This document shows positions 54,378-63,084 of a DNA stretch of 64,000 nucleotides, piece after piece; the first letter of the stretch is position 1; each line of letters opens with the position of its first letter. Position numbers and translations under genes: made by a program. Under the pieces are notes generated by a model. The model saw only the letters and a list, made by a program, of their open reading frames with translations. It did not search any database and was not told where the DNA came from. The stretch spans positions 145,500-209,499 of the forward strand of contig CAVVNM010000017.1 of the NCBI GenBank assembly GCA_963749575.1, read 5' to 3'. The stretch comes from JAMXLO01 sp963749575. GTDB lineage: Bacteria > Pseudomonadota > Alphaproteobacteria > Acetobacterales > Acetobacteraceae.

Positions 54378-55898
54378 ATGCGGGGCCGTGTCGCCGCCGC
54401 GCTGCGGACGCCCGGTGTCATCCTGGCTGCGTTGGCGCTGACGGTGCATCTCTATGCCAGCGGGTACTACGGCTACTTTCGCGACGAACTCTACTTCATC
54501 GACTGTGGCCAGCATCCGGATTGGGGCTATGTCGATCAGCCGCCGCTGATTCCGCTGATCGCCGCGTCGATGCATGCGCTGTTCCCCGGTTCATTGCGCA
54601 TGCTGCGGCTGGTGCCGGCACTCGGTCACGCGGCAGCGGTGGCGCTCACCGCGGAGACCGCGCGTCTGCTTGGTGGTGGCCGCTTCGCGCAGCTGCTTGC
54701 CGGACTGTGCGTGCTGATCGCGGGTGTCTATCTTGGTACAGGAACGATCCTCACCACCGACGCGTTGCAGCCACTGGCCTGGCTGTTCTGCGGCTATGCG
54801 CTGATCCGCGTGATCCGCGCCGACGATCAACGCTGGTGGCTGGCGTTGGGTGTCGTGGCGGGTGTCGCGCTGCTGACCAAGTACATGCTGGCGTTCTGGC
54901 TGGTCGCGCTCGCCGCGGGGCTTCTGGCAACGCCTGCGCGCCGTGTGTTGTGGAGCGCCAAGCCGTGGATCGCGGTGGCGGTCGCCGGCGTGATCGTGCT
55001 GCCGAACGTGGTGTGGCAAGCCAGTCATGGCTTGCCGTTTCTGGAAATCGGCCGTATCGCGGCCGAGAGCAAGAATCTGCCGTTGTCGCCACAGCAATTC
55101 CTGTTTCAGGAAATGAATTTTTTGAACCTGGCGACGGCCCCGGTATGGTTCGCCGGCCTTGCCGCGTTCGCGCTCTGGCGTCGCTTCGCCGACCTGCGGC
55201 TGTTCGCCATCGCTTTCGTTATACTGTTCGGCATCATGGTCGCGATGCGTGCCAAGCCATACTATCCCGTCGGCGCCTACCCGGTGCTGTTTGCCGGCGG
55301 TGCCGTCGCGCTGGAGGCCCTGCTGCCGATTCGGGTTGCGCGCGCAGCGCTGATCGCGGCGATCGGGATCAACGGCGTCATCGCCGCGCCGTTCGCGCTG
55401 CCGATCCTGCCGGTCGAGCGCTTCGTCGCTTATCAGGCCCTGCTCCACCAGACTCCGCAGCCGCTGGAGCACGAGCGGCTGGGCCGACTGCCGCAATACT
55501 ACTCCGACATGTTCGGTTGGCCGGAACTCGCAGCGGAGGTCGGTGCGATCTATCAGTCGCTGTCGCCGGAAGATCGGGCGAAGGCGGTGTTCCTCGCCGG
55601 TAACTACGGCGAGGCAGGGGCCATCGACATTCTCGGCGCGCCGTGGCACCTGCCGCCGGCGATCAGCGGGCACAACAACTTCTTCCTGTGGGGGCCGCGC
55701 GGCCACGATGGCAGCGTGGTGATCCGCATCGGCGGTGATCGCGATGCGCTGTTGCGCGCCTATGCGTCGGTGGAACCAGTCGGCGTGTTCGACAATCCCT
55801 GGGCGATGCCCGGCGAAGCCGGCCAGACGCTATGGCTGTGCCGCGACCGCAGGAGATCGTTCGAGCAGGACTGGGCAAGCTTCAGGAATTACCGATGA
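54378..55898 (+). CDS. Glycosyltransferase family 39 (ArnT-like) membrane protein
   Basis: A 506-aa polytopic protein with about 10-12 helices. The N-terminal FRDELYFIDCGQHPDWGYVD and QPPLIPLIAASMHAL match GT39/ArnT-PMT-like transferases that use polyprenyl-phosphate sugars on the periplasmic side; the Asp of FRDELYF is the expected catalytic acidic residue. It lies 5 bp after the DppD-like ATPase and its stop overlaps the DppF-like start, so it is built into the transporter operon. Its role there is unclear. Confidence 0.85.
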   Translation: MRGRVAAALRTPGVILAALALTVHLYASGYYGYFRDELYFIDCGQHPDWGYVDQPPLIPLIAASMHALFPGSLRMLRLVPALGHAAAVALTAETARLLGGGRFAQLLAGLCVLIAGVYLGTGTILTTDALQPLAWLFCGYALIRVIRADDQRWWLALGVVAGVALLTKYMLAFWLVALAAGLLATPARRVLWSAKPWIAVAVAGVIVLPNVVWQASHGLPFLEIGRIAAESKNLPLSPQQFLFQEMNFLNLATAPVWFAGLAAFALWRRFADLRLFAIAFVILFGIMVAMRAKPYYPVGAYPVLFAGGAVALEALLPIRVARAALIAAIGINGVIAAPFALPILPVERFVAYQALLHQTPQPLEHERLGRLPQYYSDMFGWPELAAEVGAIYQSLSPEDRAKAVFLAGNYGEAGAIDILGAPWHLPPAISGHNNFFLWGPRGHDGSVVIRIGGDRDALLRAYASVEPVGVFDNPWAMPGEAGQTLWLCRDRRRSFEQDWASFRNYR

Positions 55899-56869
55899 TG
55901 GCGGCGATGGTTGACAGTTCTGCCCCTCTCATCGAACTGCGCGGCGCGACAAAAACTTATGGCCGCGTCGCCGCGCTGGAGGACTTTTCGCTCAGCGTCG
56001 ATGCCGGCAGGCCAACGATCACCGCAATCGTCGGTGAAAGCGGCAGCGGCAAGACGACGCTGGCGCGGTTGTTGCTTGGTCTGGTCGCGCCGACGTCGGG
56101 TCAGGTGCTGTACCAAGGACGCGACCTGCACAAATTGTCCGGTGCCGAACACCGCGCATTCCGCCGCGATGTGCAGGCGATCTTCCAGGACCCGTACGGG
56201 GTCTACAATCCGTTCTATCGGGTGGACCATGTGCTCACCACGCCGGTTGCCAAATTCCGTCTCGCCAAGACCAAGACCGAAGCGCGCGGCCTGATCGAGG
56301 ACGCATTGCGGGCGGTGGGACTGCGTCCCGAGGAGATCCTCGGCCGCTATCCGCATCAGCTCAGCGGTGGCCAGCGACAACGGGTGATGGTGGCGCGCGC
56401 GCTGTTGCTGCACCCGCATCTGATCGTTGCGGACGAGCCGGTGTCGATGGTCGATGCGTCGCTGCGCGCCACCATCCTGGGCTCGCTGCGCCAGCTCAAT
56501 CAGGAGCGGGGTATCTCGATCATCTACATCACGCATGATCTCGCCACCGCCTATCAGGTGGCGGACGACATCATCGTGATGTATCGCGCGTCGGTTGCCG
56601 AGGCGGGGGATGTCGAGTTGGTGGTGAAGGCGCCGAAGCATCCCTATACCCAACTGCTGGTCGCCTCGATCCCGCAGGTCAGCACGGAACGCACCTGGCT
56701 GGACGAACAGGAGGGGAGGCCGCGCACCGATGTCGGCCATGGCGGCTGCAAATTCGTTGCCCGCTGCCCGGTCTCGATCGCCGTCTGCCACGACGTGGCG
56801 CCGGCGCCGCGACACACTGAACCGAACCGCGTCGTCGCCTGCCATCTTTATGCCGGCGAGGAGCGCTGA
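55895..56869 (+). CDS. Peptide-type ABC transporter ATPase, DppF-like
   Basis: A 324-aa ATPase. Walker A is GESGSGKTT, the signature LSGGQRQR, Walker B LIVADEPVSMVD, and the switch His is in ITHDLATAYQ. The C-terminal Cys region reads CKFVARCPVSIAVC. The start at 55895 overlaps the GT39 stop (ATGA) and has AGGA 8 nt upstream; an upstream ATG at 55832 would overlap 63 nt of GT39. It completes the importer. Confidence 0.95.
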   Translation: MMAAMVDSSAPLIELRGATKTYGRVAALEDFSLSVDAGRPTITAIVGESGSGKTTLARLLLGLVAPTSGQVLYQGRDLHKLSGAEHRAFRRDVQAIFQDPYGVYNPFYRVDHVLTTPVAKFRLAKTKTEARGLIEDALRAVGLRPEEILGRYPHQLSGGQRQRVMVARALLLHPHLIVADEPVSMVDASLRATILGSLRQLNQERGISIIYITHDLATAYQVADDIIVMYRASVAEAGDVELVVKAPKHPYTQLLVASIPQVSTERTWLDEQEGRPRTDVGHGGCKFVARCPVSIAVCHDVAPAPRHTEPNRVVACHLYAGEER

Positions 56870-56927
56870 TCCGGCCAGTAGCCACCGCGGCCAAATCGCG
56901 ACATAACGGCGCCCGAGGAGACCTGCC

Positions 56928-58325
56928 ATGCCCGATACCATGCCTTCCCGCGCCTGGACGCCGGATTCCTGGCGCGCCTGCCCGATCCGGCAGGTGCCGG
57001 CGTATCCCGACCTGGCGAAGCTCGCGGCGATGGAGGCACGGATCGGCAAGTATCCGCCGCTGGTGTTCGCGGGCGAGGCACGACGGCTGAAGGCGCATCT
57101 CGCACTGGTGGCCGAGGGCAAGGCGTTCGTGCTGCAAGGCGGCGACTGTGCGGAAAGCTTCTCCGACTTCACCGCCAACATCATTCGCGACACGTTCCGC
57201 GTGCTGCTGCAGATGGCGGTGGTGCTGACGTTCGGCGCGTCGCTGCCGGTGGTGAAGATGGGCCGTATGGCCGGTCAGTTCGCCAAGCCGCGGTCGTCGG
57301 ACAACGAGACGCAGGGCGACGTTACGCTGCCGTCGTATCGCGGCGACATCGTCAACGGACCGGAGTTCAGTGCCGCAGCGCGCATCCCCGATCCGGCGCG
57401 CATGGAGTTCGGCTATTTCCAATCGGCCAGCACGCTCAACCTGCTGCGCGCCTTCGCCTCCGGCGGGTACGCCGACCTGCACGAGGTGCATCGCTGGAAC
57501 CTGGAGTTCGCCGCGCGTTCGCCGCTGGCCGCGCGCTACCAGGACCTGGCGCATCGCATCGAGGAGACGCTGTCGTTCATGGCCGCGTGCGGCATGACCA
57601 GCACCACCACGCGCGACATGCGCGAAACCGACTTCTACATCAGCCATGAAGCGTTGCTGCTGCCGTATGAACAGGCGCTGACCCGGATCGATTCCACGAC
57701 CGGCGACTGGTATGGATGCAGCGCGCATTTCCTGTGGATCGGCGATCGCACGCGCCAGGTGGATGGCGCGCATGTCGAATTCCTGCGCGGGGTGAAGAAT
57801 CCACTCGGCATGAAGATCGGGCCGACCCAGGAACCGGACGATCTGCTGCGTATCCTGGAGCGGCTCAACCCGGCGAACGAGCCGGGGCGCATCACGCTGA
57901 TCAGCCGCATGGGGCACGACAAGGTGGGCGCCCGGCTGCCGCCGCTGCTGCGTGCGGTGGAGCGCGAGGGCGCCAAGGTCGTGTGGCTGTGCGATCCGAT
58001 GCACGGCAACACGATCTCTACCGTCGCCAAGCTGAAGACGCGCAATTTCGATCAGATCCTGTCGGAGGTGCGCAGTTTCTTCGACATTCATGCGGCCGAA
58101 CGCACCTGGGCCGGCGGCGTGCATGTCGAGATGACCGGGCAGAACGTCACCGAATGCACCGGCGGCGCGCACCGGCTCACCGAGGCAGACCTGACCGAGC
58201 GTTATGAAACGTTCTGCGATCCGCGGCTGAACGCGGAGCAATCGCTGGAACTGGCGTTCCTGGTGGCCGAGGAGCTGAAACAGCGGCGGGCTGCGAACGG
58301 GCAGCTGCAGGTGGCGGCGCAATAG
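56928..58325 (+). CDS. Class II 3-deoxy-7-phosphoheptulonate (DAHP) synthase
   Basis: A 465-aa type II (plant/AroH-II-like) DAHP synthase, the first enzyme of the shikimate pathway, joining phosphoenolpyruvate and erythrose 4-phosphate. Diagnostic segments are WTPDSWRACPIRQVPAYPD at the N-terminus, AFVLQGGDCAESFSDF near 65, YFQSASTLNLLRAF and the metal/ligand region WLCDPMHGNTI. GGAG lies upstream of the ATG, 58 bp after the ATPase stop. It may be the next cistron of the same transcript. Confidence 0.95.
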   Translation: MPDTMPSRAWTPDSWRACPIRQVPAYPDLAKLAAMEARIGKYPPLVFAGEARRLKAHLALVAEGKAFVLQGGDCAESFSDFTANIIRDTFRVLLQMAVVLTFGASLPVVKMGRMAGQFAKPRSSDNETQGDVTLPSYRGDIVNGPEFSAAARIPDPARMEFGYFQSASTLNLLRAFASGGYADLHEVHRWNLEFAARSPLAARYQDLAHRIEETLSFMAACGMTSTTTRDMRETDFYISHEALLLPYEQALTRIDSTTGDWYGCSAHFLWIGDRTRQVDGAHVEFLRGVKNPLGMKIGPTQEPDDLLRILERLNPANEPGRITLISRMGHDKVGARLPPLLRAVEREGAKVVWLCDPMHGNTISTVAKLKTRNFDQILSEVRSFFDIHAAERTWAGGVHVEMTGQNVTECTGGAHRLTEADLTERYETFCDPRLNAEQSLELAFLVAEELKQRRAANGQLQVAAQ

Positions 58326-59573
58326 ATGCAAAACGATAGACTCCCCCTCCCCCTGCGGGAGGGGGTTGGGGGAAGGGGCCGCGCGGGACCGGCGTCGCCC
58401 CCTCCCCCCAACCCCCTCCCGCAAGGGGAGGGGGAGAATGGCAGTGCGCTCGCCGCCGATATCGCGGCGCGGACCGACAGCTACTTCAACCGCACCCGCA
58501 GCATCGTAGCGCGCTTCGGCGACAAGCGCGTCACCTATGCGGTGTTCATGCGGCGCCCGGTGATCGCGGCGCCTCGACTGATGGTCGAGTGGCTGGAAGC
58601 GGCGGCGGCTTCGCGCGGCACCGGTTTCGATATCGAGCTGATGTACCCGGAGGGCACGTGGGTCGGCGCGGGTGAGCCGCTGGCCTACATCACCGGCAGC
58701 CTGGTGCAGTTATCGGATCTCGAGACCATCCTGTTGCAGAAGATCGGCCCGGCTTCGGTCGCGGCGCACAACACCTATCAGATGTGTCTTGCGCTGCCGG
58801 CGGTTGGATTCCTGGCGATGGAGGCGCGGCACTGCGCCGGCGCCGAGATGCAGGACATGATGGGCTATGCCGCCTCGGTCGGCAGCGCGGCGGCAAAGCG
58901 GGAAGGGGCCAAGGGCTTCATCGGCAACGCCAACGACGGCACCGCGCACTGGTACGGCACGCCGCGCGGTTTCGGCACGATGCCGCATTCGCTGATCGGC
59001 TATGCCGGTTCCACGCTGCGCGCGGCCGAAATGTTCCACGAGACATTCCCCGACGAACCGATGACCGTGCTGGCGGACTACTTCGGTCGCGAGATCACCG
59101 ATGCTCTGGCGGTGTGCGCGCGGTTCTCTGATCTCGCCGGCGACGGGCGGCTGTCGTTCCGGCTGGACACCCATGGCGGCCGCTTCATGGAGGGGCTCGA
59201 TCCGGCGGAGAGCTACGCGATACTGGAACGCAACGCACCGGGTGCGATCCGCCGCTATCGCAGCGAGACCGAGCTGCGCTTCCTGGTCGGCACCGGCGTT
59301 TCGGCCGCGGCGATCTGGCGGATGCGCGAGGCGCTCGACGCCGCCGGCTATCGCCGCGTGCTGATCGTTGCGTCATCGGGATTTGGCGTGGAGAAGTGCC
59401 GCGTGATGGCGGACGCGAAGGCGCCGATCGACGTGGTGGGCACCGGCAGCTTCATCCCGGACGCCTGGCACGAGACCTACGCGACGACCGACATCGTGGC
59501 CTATGACGATGTGCCGCTGGTGAAGGTCGGGCGGGAGTTCCTGCTGCGCAAGAACGGCCGGCGGCAACGTTGA
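58326..59573 (+). CDS. Nicotinate phosphoribosyltransferase with repeat-derived N-terminus
   Basis: A 415-aa protein. From residue about 39 it is a normal NAPRTase (LAADIAARTDSYFNRTRSIV onward, with GFIGNANDGTAHWYGTPRG, HSLIGYAGSTL and IVASSGFGVEK). It makes nicotinate mononucleotide in NAD salvage. Residues about 6-37 (PLPLREGVGGRGRAGPASPP then PPNPLPQGEGE) are encoded by the family C palindromic repeat at 58341-58436, read in frame. The ATG abuts the DAHP synthase stop (TAGATG); no other start in this frame precedes the core. The extension is either tolerated or the gene uses a start I cannot see. Confidence 0.85.
   Translation: MQNDRLPLPLREGVGGRGRAGPASPPPPNPLPQGEGENGSALAADIAARTDSYFNRTRSIVARFGDKRVTYAVFMRRPVIAAPRLMVEWLEAAAASRGTGFDIELMYPEGTWVGAGEPLAYITGSLVQLSDLETILLQKIGPASVAAHNTYQMCLALPAVGFLAMEARHCAGAEMQDMMGYAASVGSAAAKREGAKGFIGNANDGTAHWYGTPRGFGTMPHSLIGYAGSTLRAAEMFHETFPDEPMTVLADYFGREITDALAVCARFSDLAGDGRLSFRLDTHGGRFMEGLDPAESYAILERNAPGAIRRYRSETELRFLVGTGVSAAAIWRMREALDAAGYRRVLIVASSGFGVEKCRVMADAKAPIDVVGTGSFIPDAWHETYATTDIVAYDDVPLVKVGREFLLRKNGRRQR
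58341..58436. repeat. GC-rich 96-bp palindromic element (family C), copy 2
   Basis: Nearly the same as 52480-52576: both start CTCCCCCTCCCC, share CCCCCTCCCCCCAACCCCCT, and end GGGGAGGGGGAG. Here it lies inside the reading frame of nicotinate phosphoribosyltransferase without a stop codon. Confidence 0.88.
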
Positions 59574-59635
59574 CTTCGGCGGTTGCAGTCCCATAACGTC
59601 CGTTGAGCTGCGAGCATCGCGTTGGGGGGACTGGA

Positions 59636-60928
59636 ATGGCCAATATCGTCGGTGCGGCATCGCGCCGGGACGTGCTGAGGATCGGTGCGCTGGCGGGGGC
59701 GGGCGCCATGCTGGGCGCACCGTCGGGGCGTGCCGCGCCGAAGGCACTGACGCTGGTGCACGAGAATTCCTTCATCCCGGCCTACGATGCCTATTTCAAG
59801 AACACGCTTGCTCCTGCCTACGAAAAGGCCACCGGCATCAAGGTCAACTACGAACTGATCAGCGTTGGTTCGTTGCAGACGCGTGTCACGACGGTCGCCG
59901 AGACCGGCGCCGGTCCCGACCTCACGCTGATCGAGTTCAACTGGCCCTATCTGTTCGACGAGAGGCTGGTCGATGTCAGCGACATTGCCGCCGAAATCGG
60001 CAAGCAGTCCGGGGGATGGCACGACGCGATCAAGGAAGCAGTGATCGTCAACGGCAAGTGGAAGGCGATACCGTTCGGCAACATCGGTCAGTTGATGAAC
60101 TGGCGCACCGACTGGTTCGCCGAGCAGGGATATAAGACATTTCCGGACACCTGGGACGAGCTGCTGGAAGCGGGAACCAAGCTGAAGAAGGCCGGTCATC
60201 CGTTCGGGTTCGAGCTTGGCCATGGTTTCGGCGACAACCATGGCTGGCTGTATCCGCTGCTGTGGTCGTACGGCGCGCGCGAGGTCGAGCCGGACGGCAA
60301 GACGGTGGCGATCGACGCCGACGAGACGGCGCGGGCGGTCGATTTCTGTCGCAGATTTTTCCAGCAGACGATGTTCGAGGACGTGCTGGGCTGGACCGAT
60401 CCGTCCAACAACAAGGCGTTTCTGGCCGAGCAGATCTCGTGCACCAATAACGCCGAGAGCATCCTGTATGTCGCGATGAAGGACTTTCCCGACATCGGCA
60501 AGGTCATGAGCCAGTCGCTGAACCCGCAGGGCCCCAAGGGGCGGTTCCACATCCTCAACCCATGGAGCCACTCGATCTTCACCCACACGCCGGACCCGCA
60601 GGCGGCGAAGGATTTTCTGCGCTGGCTGATGGATCCGAAGCAGGCCGCGGGCTGGTATGACGTTGCGGTGAGCTACTACGCGCCGTACCTGCACGCGTAC
60701 GACGACGCGCCGTTCTGGCAGAAGGAGCCGCGCAATCTGCCGTATCGCGAATCGCTTGCCACCTCGCATCTGCCGGGCTGGCCGGCACCGATCAGCCGTG
60801 CGCAGTCGGAGAGCGTGGCGAAATACGTTGTCGTGGACATGTTCGCCAAGGCCTGTGCCGGCAAGTCGACCAAGGACGTGATCGCCGACGCCAACGCGCA
60901 GCTCAAGCAGATCTACAAGTCGGGCTGA
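59636..60928 (+). CDS. ABC sugar-type substrate-binding protein, family 1
   Basis: A 430-aa family-1 (MalE/UgpB-type) binding protein. It has a Tat signal (SRRDVLRIGALAGAGAMLGA, cleaved near GRAAPKA). The mature protein shows TVAETGAGPDLTLIEFNWPY, VNGKWKAIPFGNIGQLMNW and PDTWDELLEAGTKLKKAGHP. The start at 59636 has a GGGGGGA stretch upstream. It heads an operon with two MalFG-type permeases. The ligand is probably a sugar or polyol, not determined. Confidence 0.93.
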   Translation: MANIVGAASRRDVLRIGALAGAGAMLGAPSGRAAPKALTLVHENSFIPAYDAYFKNTLAPAYEKATGIKVNYELISVGSLQTRVTTVAETGAGPDLTLIEFNWPYLFDERLVDVSDIAAEIGKQSGGWHDAIKEAVIVNGKWKAIPFGNIGQLMNWRTDWFAEQGYKTFPDTWDELLEAGTKLKKAGHPFGFELGHGFGDNHGWLYPLLWSYGAREVEPDGKTVAIDADETARAVDFCRRFFQQTMFEDVLGWTDPSNNKAFLAEQISCTNNAESILYVAMKDFPDIGKVMSQSLNPQGPKGRFHILNPWSHSIFTHTPDPQAAKDFLRWLMDPKQAAGWYDVAVSYYAPYLHAYDDAPFWQKEPRNLPYRESLATSHLPGWPAPISRAQSESVAKYVVVDMFAKACAGKSTKDVIADANAQLKQIYKSG

Positions 60929-60930
60929 CC

Positions 60931-61869
60931 GTGTCGGCACACAGCCAGTCCATCGCATCGCCGGCAGTCCGCGTCCGGCGGGCGCCGAGCCTGCGGCGCT
61001 GGACCGAGCGCGAGGCGGTGTTCAGCTGGCTGATGGTGACGCCGCCGGTGCTGTTCCTGGTGGCGCTGGTGGGTTACCCGTTCTGCTACGGCATTTTATT
61101 GTCATTGCAGGACCGGCCGGTCGCCAGGGCCGGCAAGTTCATCGGGCTGGCGAATTTCGTCGCCGACTGGCACGACCCGGTGTTCTGGCAGGTGGCGCAG
61201 AACACCTTCGTCTACACGTTCGCCGCGACCGTTCTCAAGGCGGTCGGCGGACTGGGCCTTGCCCTGGTGATGAACCAGGATTTCAAATTCAAGAACCTGA
61301 TGCGCGCGCTGATGCTGCTGCCGTTCATCGTGCCGACGGTGCTGAGCACGATCTCCTGGATGTGGATCCTCGATCCTGCGTTCAGCGTGATCAACTGGTT
61401 CCTGATCCATACCGGGATCGCCAATCCGGGGCCTTCGTGGCTGGGCAATCCGACCCTGGCGATGGGTTCGCTGATCGTGGTCAACACCTGGCGCGGGCTG
61501 CCGTTCTACGCCATCACGCTGCTGGCCGGACTGCAGACGATCTCGCCCGAGCTGTATGAGGCGGCGACGATCGACGGCGCCAGCGCGCTGGCGCGGTTCC
61601 GCTATGTCACGCTGCCGCTGCTCAAGCCGGTGATCTTCATCGTGACGATGTTCTCGGTGATCTTCACCTTCGCGGATTTCCAGCTGGTCTATGTGCTGAC
61701 CCGCGGCGGGCCGGCGAATGCCACGCATCTGTTCGCCACCTATGCGTTCGACGTGGCGATGGGCGGCGGGCAGCTTGGAATGGGAGCGTCGATCGCGCTT
61801 GCCATGCTGCCGCCGCTGGCGCTGATCATCATCGCGATGTCGATCTATATGAAGCCGGCCAAATCATGA
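60931..61869 (+). CDS. ABC sugar transporter permease, MalF/UgpA-like
   Basis: A 312-aa inner-membrane permease starting at GTG 60931, 2 bp after the binding-protein stop. About 6 helices; the EAA loop is YEAATIDGASALARFRYVTL-PLL. It overlaps the second permease by 4 nt (ATGA). It forms a heterodimer with the product of 61866-62714. Confidence 0.93.
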   Translation: MSAHSQSIASPAVRVRRAPSLRRWTEREAVFSWLMVTPPVLFLVALVGYPFCYGILLSLQDRPVARAGKFIGLANFVADWHDPVFWQVAQNTFVYTFAATVLKAVGGLGLALVMNQDFKFKNLMRALMLLPFIVPTVLSTISWMWILDPAFSVINWFLIHTGIANPGPSWLGNPTLAMGSLIVVNTWRGLPFYAITLLAGLQTISPELYEAATIDGASALARFRYVTLPLLKPVIFIVTMFSVIFTFADFQLVYVLTRGGPANATHLFATYAFDVAMGGGQLGMGASIALAMLPPLALIIIAMSIYMKPAKS

Positions 61870-62714
61870 TGGTCGAACGCCGTGGCTGGGCGGTGCGGGC
61901 GGTGAAGCTGTGGCTGCCGCTGGGCCTGTTCATGCTGTTCACTCTGTTCCCGTTCTACTGGATGGCGGTGACGTCGCTGAAGCCGAACCAGGAGCTGTAC
62001 AACCGCAAGATCATGCCGTTGATCGTCTATCATCCGACGCTGAAGCACTATGTCGATCTGCTGACCGAGACCAACTTCCTGACCTGGACCTACAACACGA
62101 TGCTGGTGGCGGTGGTCTCCACCGCGATCTCGCTGGTGTTCGGCGTCATGCTCGCCTATCCGCTGGCGCGCATGCGGTTTCCCGGTGCGGCGCTGATCTC
62201 GTTCGCCGTGGCGGCCACCTATCTGGTGCCGCAGCCGCTGCTGTTCATCCCGCTCGCGGACATCATCAATCACCTGCATCTCGGCGATACGCTGACCTCG
62301 GTCATCCTGACCTATCCCACGCTGCTGATCCCGTTCTGCGCCTGGCTGCTGATGGGCTATTTCCGCACCGTGCCGCACGAGCTGGAAGATGCCGCGCGCA
62401 TCGACGGTGCGACGCGGCTGCAGACGATGTTCCGCATCTTCCTGCCGCTGTGCGTTCCCGGCTTCATCTCGGCCGGCATCTTCGCCTTCACGCTGTCGCA
62501 GAACGAGTTCCTGTATGCGCTGATCTTCCTTACCCAGACCGACGTGCGCACGGTCCCGGTGGGAGCGATCGCGGAACTGGTGAAGGGCGACGTGTTCTAC
62601 TGGGGCCAGCTGATGGCCGCGGCGCTGCTGGGATCGGTGCCGGTGGCGATCATCTATTCGTTCTTCGTCGAGCACTACGTCGCCGGACTGACCTCTGGCT
62701 CGGTCAAGGCGTGA
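61866..62714 (+). CDS. ABC sugar transporter permease, MalG/UgpE-like
   Basis: A 282-aa permease with about 6 helices; the EAA loop is LEDAARIDGATRLQTMFRIF-LPL. Final segment VEHYVAGLTSGSVKA is typical of MalG/UgpE proteins. It overlaps both neighbours (ATGA upstream, GTGA downstream). No MalK/UgpC ATPase gene follows, so the transporter must borrow one encoded elsewhere. Confidence 0.93.
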   Translation: MMVERRGWAVRAVKLWLPLGLFMLFTLFPFYWMAVTSLKPNQELYNRKIMPLIVYHPTLKHYVDLLTETNFLTWTYNTMLVAVVSTAISLVFGVMLAYPLARMRFPGAALISFAVAATYLVPQPLLFIPLADIINHLHLGDTLTSVILTYPTLLIPFCAWLLMGYFRTVPHELEDAARIDGATRLQTMFRIFLPLCVPGFISAGIFAFTLSQNEFLYALIFLTQTDVRTVPVGAIAELVKGDVFYWGQLMAAALLGSVPVAIIYSFFVEHYVAGLTSGSVKA

Positions 62715-63076
62715 GCGATCTGTTCGCTCCGGACGGTGGCTGGCGCGTGCGCATCCTCGATCTGTCGGGCGGCGCGCAGGACAACATCGTCGAGGAGGTG
62801 GGCGGCTTCGAGACGCTGATGCAGGCGAACGCCTTCGCGCGCCGTTACGTGCGCGATTCGGTGGAGCGATGCCGGGTGCCGGGCGCGACCGCGAAGGAGG
62901 TGCTGGAGGCGTGGTTCGCGTTCGGCGAGGATGCCGAGGTGATCGATGCGGCCGAGGCCGGCTGGCGCAGCGCGACCGAGCTGGGCGATTTCGTCGACAA
63001 TCCGGCGGGTTCCGAGGATCGTGACTGGCGCGCGCTCGATCCGCGGCGCATCGATATCGACGACGAGGATGAGTGA
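62711..63076 (+). CDS. Hypothetical acidic protein in the sugar-transport operon
   Basis: A 121-aa soluble protein starting at GTG 62711, overlapping the permease stop. It reads FAPDGGWRVRILDLSGGAQD with a helical middle (LMQANAFARRYVRDSVERC) and a very acidic tail (RRIDIDDEDE). I recognise no family. Its tight coupling suggests a role linked to the transporter or its substrate. Confidence 0.7.
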   Translation: MSDLFAPDGGWRVRILDLSGGAQDNIVEEVGGFETLMQANAFARRYVRDSVERCRVPGATAKEVLEAWFAFGEDAEVIDAAEAGWRSATELGDFVDNPAGSEDRDWRALDPRRIDIDDEDE

Positions 63077-63084
63077 GGTCCACC

